The notes under the pieces: generated by a model
What the model saw: the letters and a program-made list of their open reading frames with translations, nothing else
Told to the model about the DNA's origin: nothing
Database searches by the model: none
Origin: Burkholderiales bacterium
Lineage (GTDB): Bacteria; Pseudomonadota; Gammaproteobacteria; Burkholderiales; Burkholderiaceae_C
Length of the DNA: 57,566 nucleotides
Direction of reading: 5' to 3'
NCBI GenBank assembly: GCA_030604135.1
Contig: JAUVWL010000025.1
Span: 1 to 57,566 of the forward strand
Shown here: in pieces, positions 55,446 through 57,566 of the stretch
Layout: each line of letters starts with the position of its first letter
Numbering within the stretch: the stretch's first letter is position 1
Position numbers and translations under genes: made by a program

Positions 55446-56257
55446 CCGACCTGCTCGCCCGCTCGGAGAACGTCTGGCAGGCGCTGGTGCCACGGCTGCC
55501 CTCGTTCACGGTCGAGGTGCTGCCCGAGATCGATTCGACCAATACCGAGCTGATGCGGCGCGCCCGCAGCGGGCTGCTGGATCCGGTGCTGCTGGTGGCC
55601 GAGCGCCAGACCGCTGGCCGCGGCCGGCTCGGACGCGGCTGGCACAGCCGGCCCGGTCAGTCGCTCACCTTCTCGCTCGGTCTGCCCATGGCGCCGGTCA
55701 GCTGGTCGGGCTTGTCGCTGGTGGTGGGCCTGAGCCTGGCCGAACAGCTGGATCCCCAGATCCAGCTGAAATGGCCCAACGACCTCTGGCTGCAGCAGCG
55801 CAAGCTGGGCGGCATTCTGGTGGAGACCGCCACCCACACGGGCAACGCCTCCGATGACGCCGGCCGCCGGCTGGTGGTGGTGGGGGTGGGCATCAACATC
55901 GCCCGTCCCGAGGCCGCGGCCGTGCAGCCCCCGACCAGCGAGGCGGGTGCAGCTGTGGCGCCCGTGGTGCCCCCGGCTGGCCTGGCGGAAGTCCGCATGG
56001 GGGTCACCGCCGGTGAGGCGCTGGAGTTACTGGCAGCACCCCTGGTGCACGACCTGCTGCGCTTTGAAGCCAGCGGGTTCGCTGCCTTCCGGTCCCGGTT
56101 TGCGCGCCTGGACGCGCTGGACGGGCAGCCGGTGCGTCTGTCCGACGGCACCGAGGGCCAGGCACAAGGTGTGGACGCCGAAGGCGCCCTGCTGCTGCAG
56201 ACCCGCGACGGCCTGCGTCGCATCACCAGTTCTGAAGTGAGCGTGCGACCATGCTGA
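55442..56257 (+). CDS. birA: biotin-[acetyl-CoA-carboxylase] ligase
   Basis: This 271-residue monofunctional form lacks the N-terminal helix-turn-helix of E. coli BirA. It has 'VEVLPEIDSTNTELMRRARS', the ATP/biotin loop 'QTAGRGRLGRGWHSRPGQSL', 'QLKWPNDLWLQQRKLGGILV' with the active Lys, 'VVVGVGINIA' and a C-terminal SH3-like part with 'QPVRLSDGTEGQAQGVDAEG'. It attaches biotin to the AccB biotin carrier. It is coupled to the SET gene upstream by ATGA and overlaps the SPOR gene by 7 bases. Because it lacks the repressor domain it should not regulate biotin genes itself. Confidence 0.95.
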   Translation: MTDLLARSENVWQALVPRLPSFTVEVLPEIDSTNTELMRRARSGLLDPVLLVAERQTAGRGRLGRGWHSRPGQSLTFSLGLPMAPVSWSGLSLVVGLSLAEQLDPQIQLKWPNDLWLQQRKLGGILVETATHTGNASDDAGRRLVVVGVGINIARPEAAAVQPPTSEAGAAVAPVVPPAGLAEVRMGVTAGEALELLAAPLVHDLLRFEASGFAAFRSRFARLDALDGQPVRLSDGTEGQAQGVDAEGALLLQTRDGLRRITSSEVSVRPC

Positions 56258-56985
56258 GGTGGACGATTGCCCTGCTGGCCCTGGCCAACCTGCTGTACTT
56301 CGGCTGGAGCCAAGGCTGGCTGGGCGATCCGCAGCAGAACCAGCGGGAACCCGAACGCCTGCAGGGTCAGGTACAGCCTGAATTGCTGCGGCTGATGAAC
56401 GGCCCCGAGCCCGCAGCGGCGCCCGTGCCGTCGCCACCCGCCACCCCTAGGGTGGCGACCTCGCCCGGCCCGTCTGCGACCGAACGCGACCCGGTGCCTG
56501 CACCGACGCCACAAGCCGTGACACCCGCCGTCCCGGCCACCCGATGCTGGGTGGCCGGTGGCTTCAACCCGGCACAGGCACAAGCCCTGCGCACAGCCTT
56601 GGCGTCCACCGGCCTGCCGGCCTCGGCCTGGCGCCTGGACGAGGTGCGGCTGGGCGGCCGCTGGATCGTCTACATGGGTCGCTTCAACGCCGAGCAAATG
56701 GCGCGCAAGAAGGTGGAGTTGCGTGAGCTGAAGGTGGATTTCCGCGAGGTCAATATCGCGGCCGGGCCGGGCTTGGCCCTGGGCACATTCTCCACCGAAG
56801 AGGCCGCCGAGCAGGGCCTGCGCGACCTGGGTCGCAAAGGTGTGCGCACCGCGCGGGTCGAGCCCGAGCGTGGCGAAGTGACCAGCTACATGTTGCGCCT
56901 GCCGTCGGTGACCGACGCCCAGCACGCCGAAGTCGCGGCGCTGGGTGCCGCGCTGGCTGGCAAGCCGCTCAACCCCTGCGAGTAG
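56251..56985 (+). CDS. SPOR-domain membrane-anchored protein
   Basis: The protein has 244 residues. One N-terminal membrane anchor ('TIALLALANLLYFGW', residues 5-19) is followed by a Pro/Ala-rich spacer (about 45-95) and a SPOR-like domain with 'CWVAGGFNPAQAQALRTALA' and 'RWIVYMGRFNAEQMARKKVE', then 'GTFSTEEAAEQGLRDLGRKG'. SPOR domains bind glycan strands stripped of peptides, usually at division septa. It is the common Burkholderiales neighbour of birA and is read with it (7-base overlap). It likely acts in the periplasm in cell-wall turnover or division. Confidence 0.88.
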   Translation: MLRWTIALLALANLLYFGWSQGWLGDPQQNQREPERLQGQVQPELLRLMNGPEPAAAPVPSPPATPRVATSPGPSATERDPVPAPTPQAVTPAVPATRCWVAGGFNPAQAQALRTALASTGLPASAWRLDEVRLGGRWIVYMGRFNAEQMARKKVELRELKVDFREVNIAAGPGLALGTFSTEEAAEQGLRDLGRKGVRTARVEPERGEVTSYMLRLPSVTDAQHAEVAALGAALAGKPLNPCE

Positions 56986-57105
56986 ACACCCCCTGCGCCG
57001 CTGCGCGGCTTGCCCCAGCGGGTGCTGTGGCCCGATGTAGGCAGTTCCACGGCGCTTGCCGGGCGAAGGCACGGTGGACTCATGGGGAAGAAGCACAGCC
57101 CGACC

Positions 57106-57195
57106 CGTCACACCCGCGCAGGCGGGTGTCCGCGCACAGAACGAGACCCACGGTGCACCTGGATGCCCGCTACTGCGCAAACGCCGGGTGCCGAG
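57106..57195. repeat. inverted repeat element, copy C
   Basis: The left arm GTCACACCCGCGCAGGCGGG matches the core of copies A and B with few changes; the right arm 'TGCCCGCTACTGCG...CCGGGTGCC' is more decayed. It lies in the 280-base convergent gap between the SPOR gene and gap, which otherwise holds only the terminator at 57221-57248. Confidence 0.6.
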
Positions 57196-57220
57196 AAGGG
57201 CATGGGATGCTTCGAGCATG

Positions 57221-57248
57221 AAAAAAGGCGCCCGAAGGCGCCTTTTTT
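57221..57248 (-). terminator. bidirectional terminator after gap
   Basis: GGCGCC-CGAA-GGCGCC flanked by six A residues on one side and six T residues on the other is a textbook bidirectional intrinsic terminator, 20 bases past the gap stop codon. It can serve both gap and the convergent birA/SPOR unit. Confidence 0.93.
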
Positions 57249-57267
57249 CATGGACGTCCGACAGGCA

Positions 57268-57566
<299 letters not shown>

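Overview
The window looks like chromosomal DNA from a high-GC betaproteobacterium of the Burkholderiales, most likely a Comamonadaceae/Hydrogenophaga-type organism. The evidence is the housekeeping set (sucCD, recA-recX, argC of the short type, a topB with a C-terminal SWIB-like domain, a birA without a DNA-binding domain followed by a SPOR protein, gap), the GC-rich codon use and the family resemblances. These are inferences from protein reading; no database search was run.

Region 1 (1-29862) is accessory. It opens with the 3' end of a UbiA-type prenyltransferase gene and continues with a membrane glycosyltransferase, a methyltransferase, a GT4 glycosyltransferase and an ExeA-like ATPase of the exosortase/PEP-CTERM locus type. 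A six-gene forward operon follows: an iterative-looking PKS (KS-AT-KR-DH-ACP-TE), a GT2, an NRPS (formyltransferase, half condensation domain, adenylation domain interrupted by a luciferase-like monooxygenase, PCP), an Sfp/EntD-type phosphopantetheinyl transferase, a GT4 and an FkbM methyltransferase. A convergent five-gene operon (serine-acetyltransferase-like, Cys-cluster protein, acyl ligase, PLP decarboxylase, free ACP) resembles the ligase/decarboxylase/ACP trio known next to exosortase A. Exopolysaccharide genes follow: an SGNH lipoprotein, a sugar nucleotidyltransferase, a polyprenyl-phosphate sugar-1-phosphate transferase and an RgpF-like protein. Together these suggest a surface polysaccharide or secreted glycoconjugate combined with a small hybrid peptide-polyketide. 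No exosortase is seen in the window.

Region 2 (29914-32526) is a type IV pilin island: a TfpZ-like accessory gene and two tandem pilin paralogues. Each pilin has a sigma-54 type promoter and an upstream TGTC dyad at identical spacing.

Region 3 (32562-40103) is a signalling block on the minus strand: CHASE2-Ser/Thr kinase, PP2C phosphatase, double-FHA protein, CHASE2-adenylate cyclase and a metallo-beta-lactamase-fold cAMP phosphodiesterase.

Region 4 (40266-57566) is mostly core: sucD, sucC, argC, a CZB protein, recX, recA, a MarR regulator, a TctD/TctE-like two-component system, a class III aminotransferase with a divergent LysR regulator, a GST, topB, a SET-domain protein, birA, a SPOR protein and the 3' end of gap. 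Several dispersed inverted repeats, palindromic operators and a long alternating purine-pyrimidine tract lie between genes.
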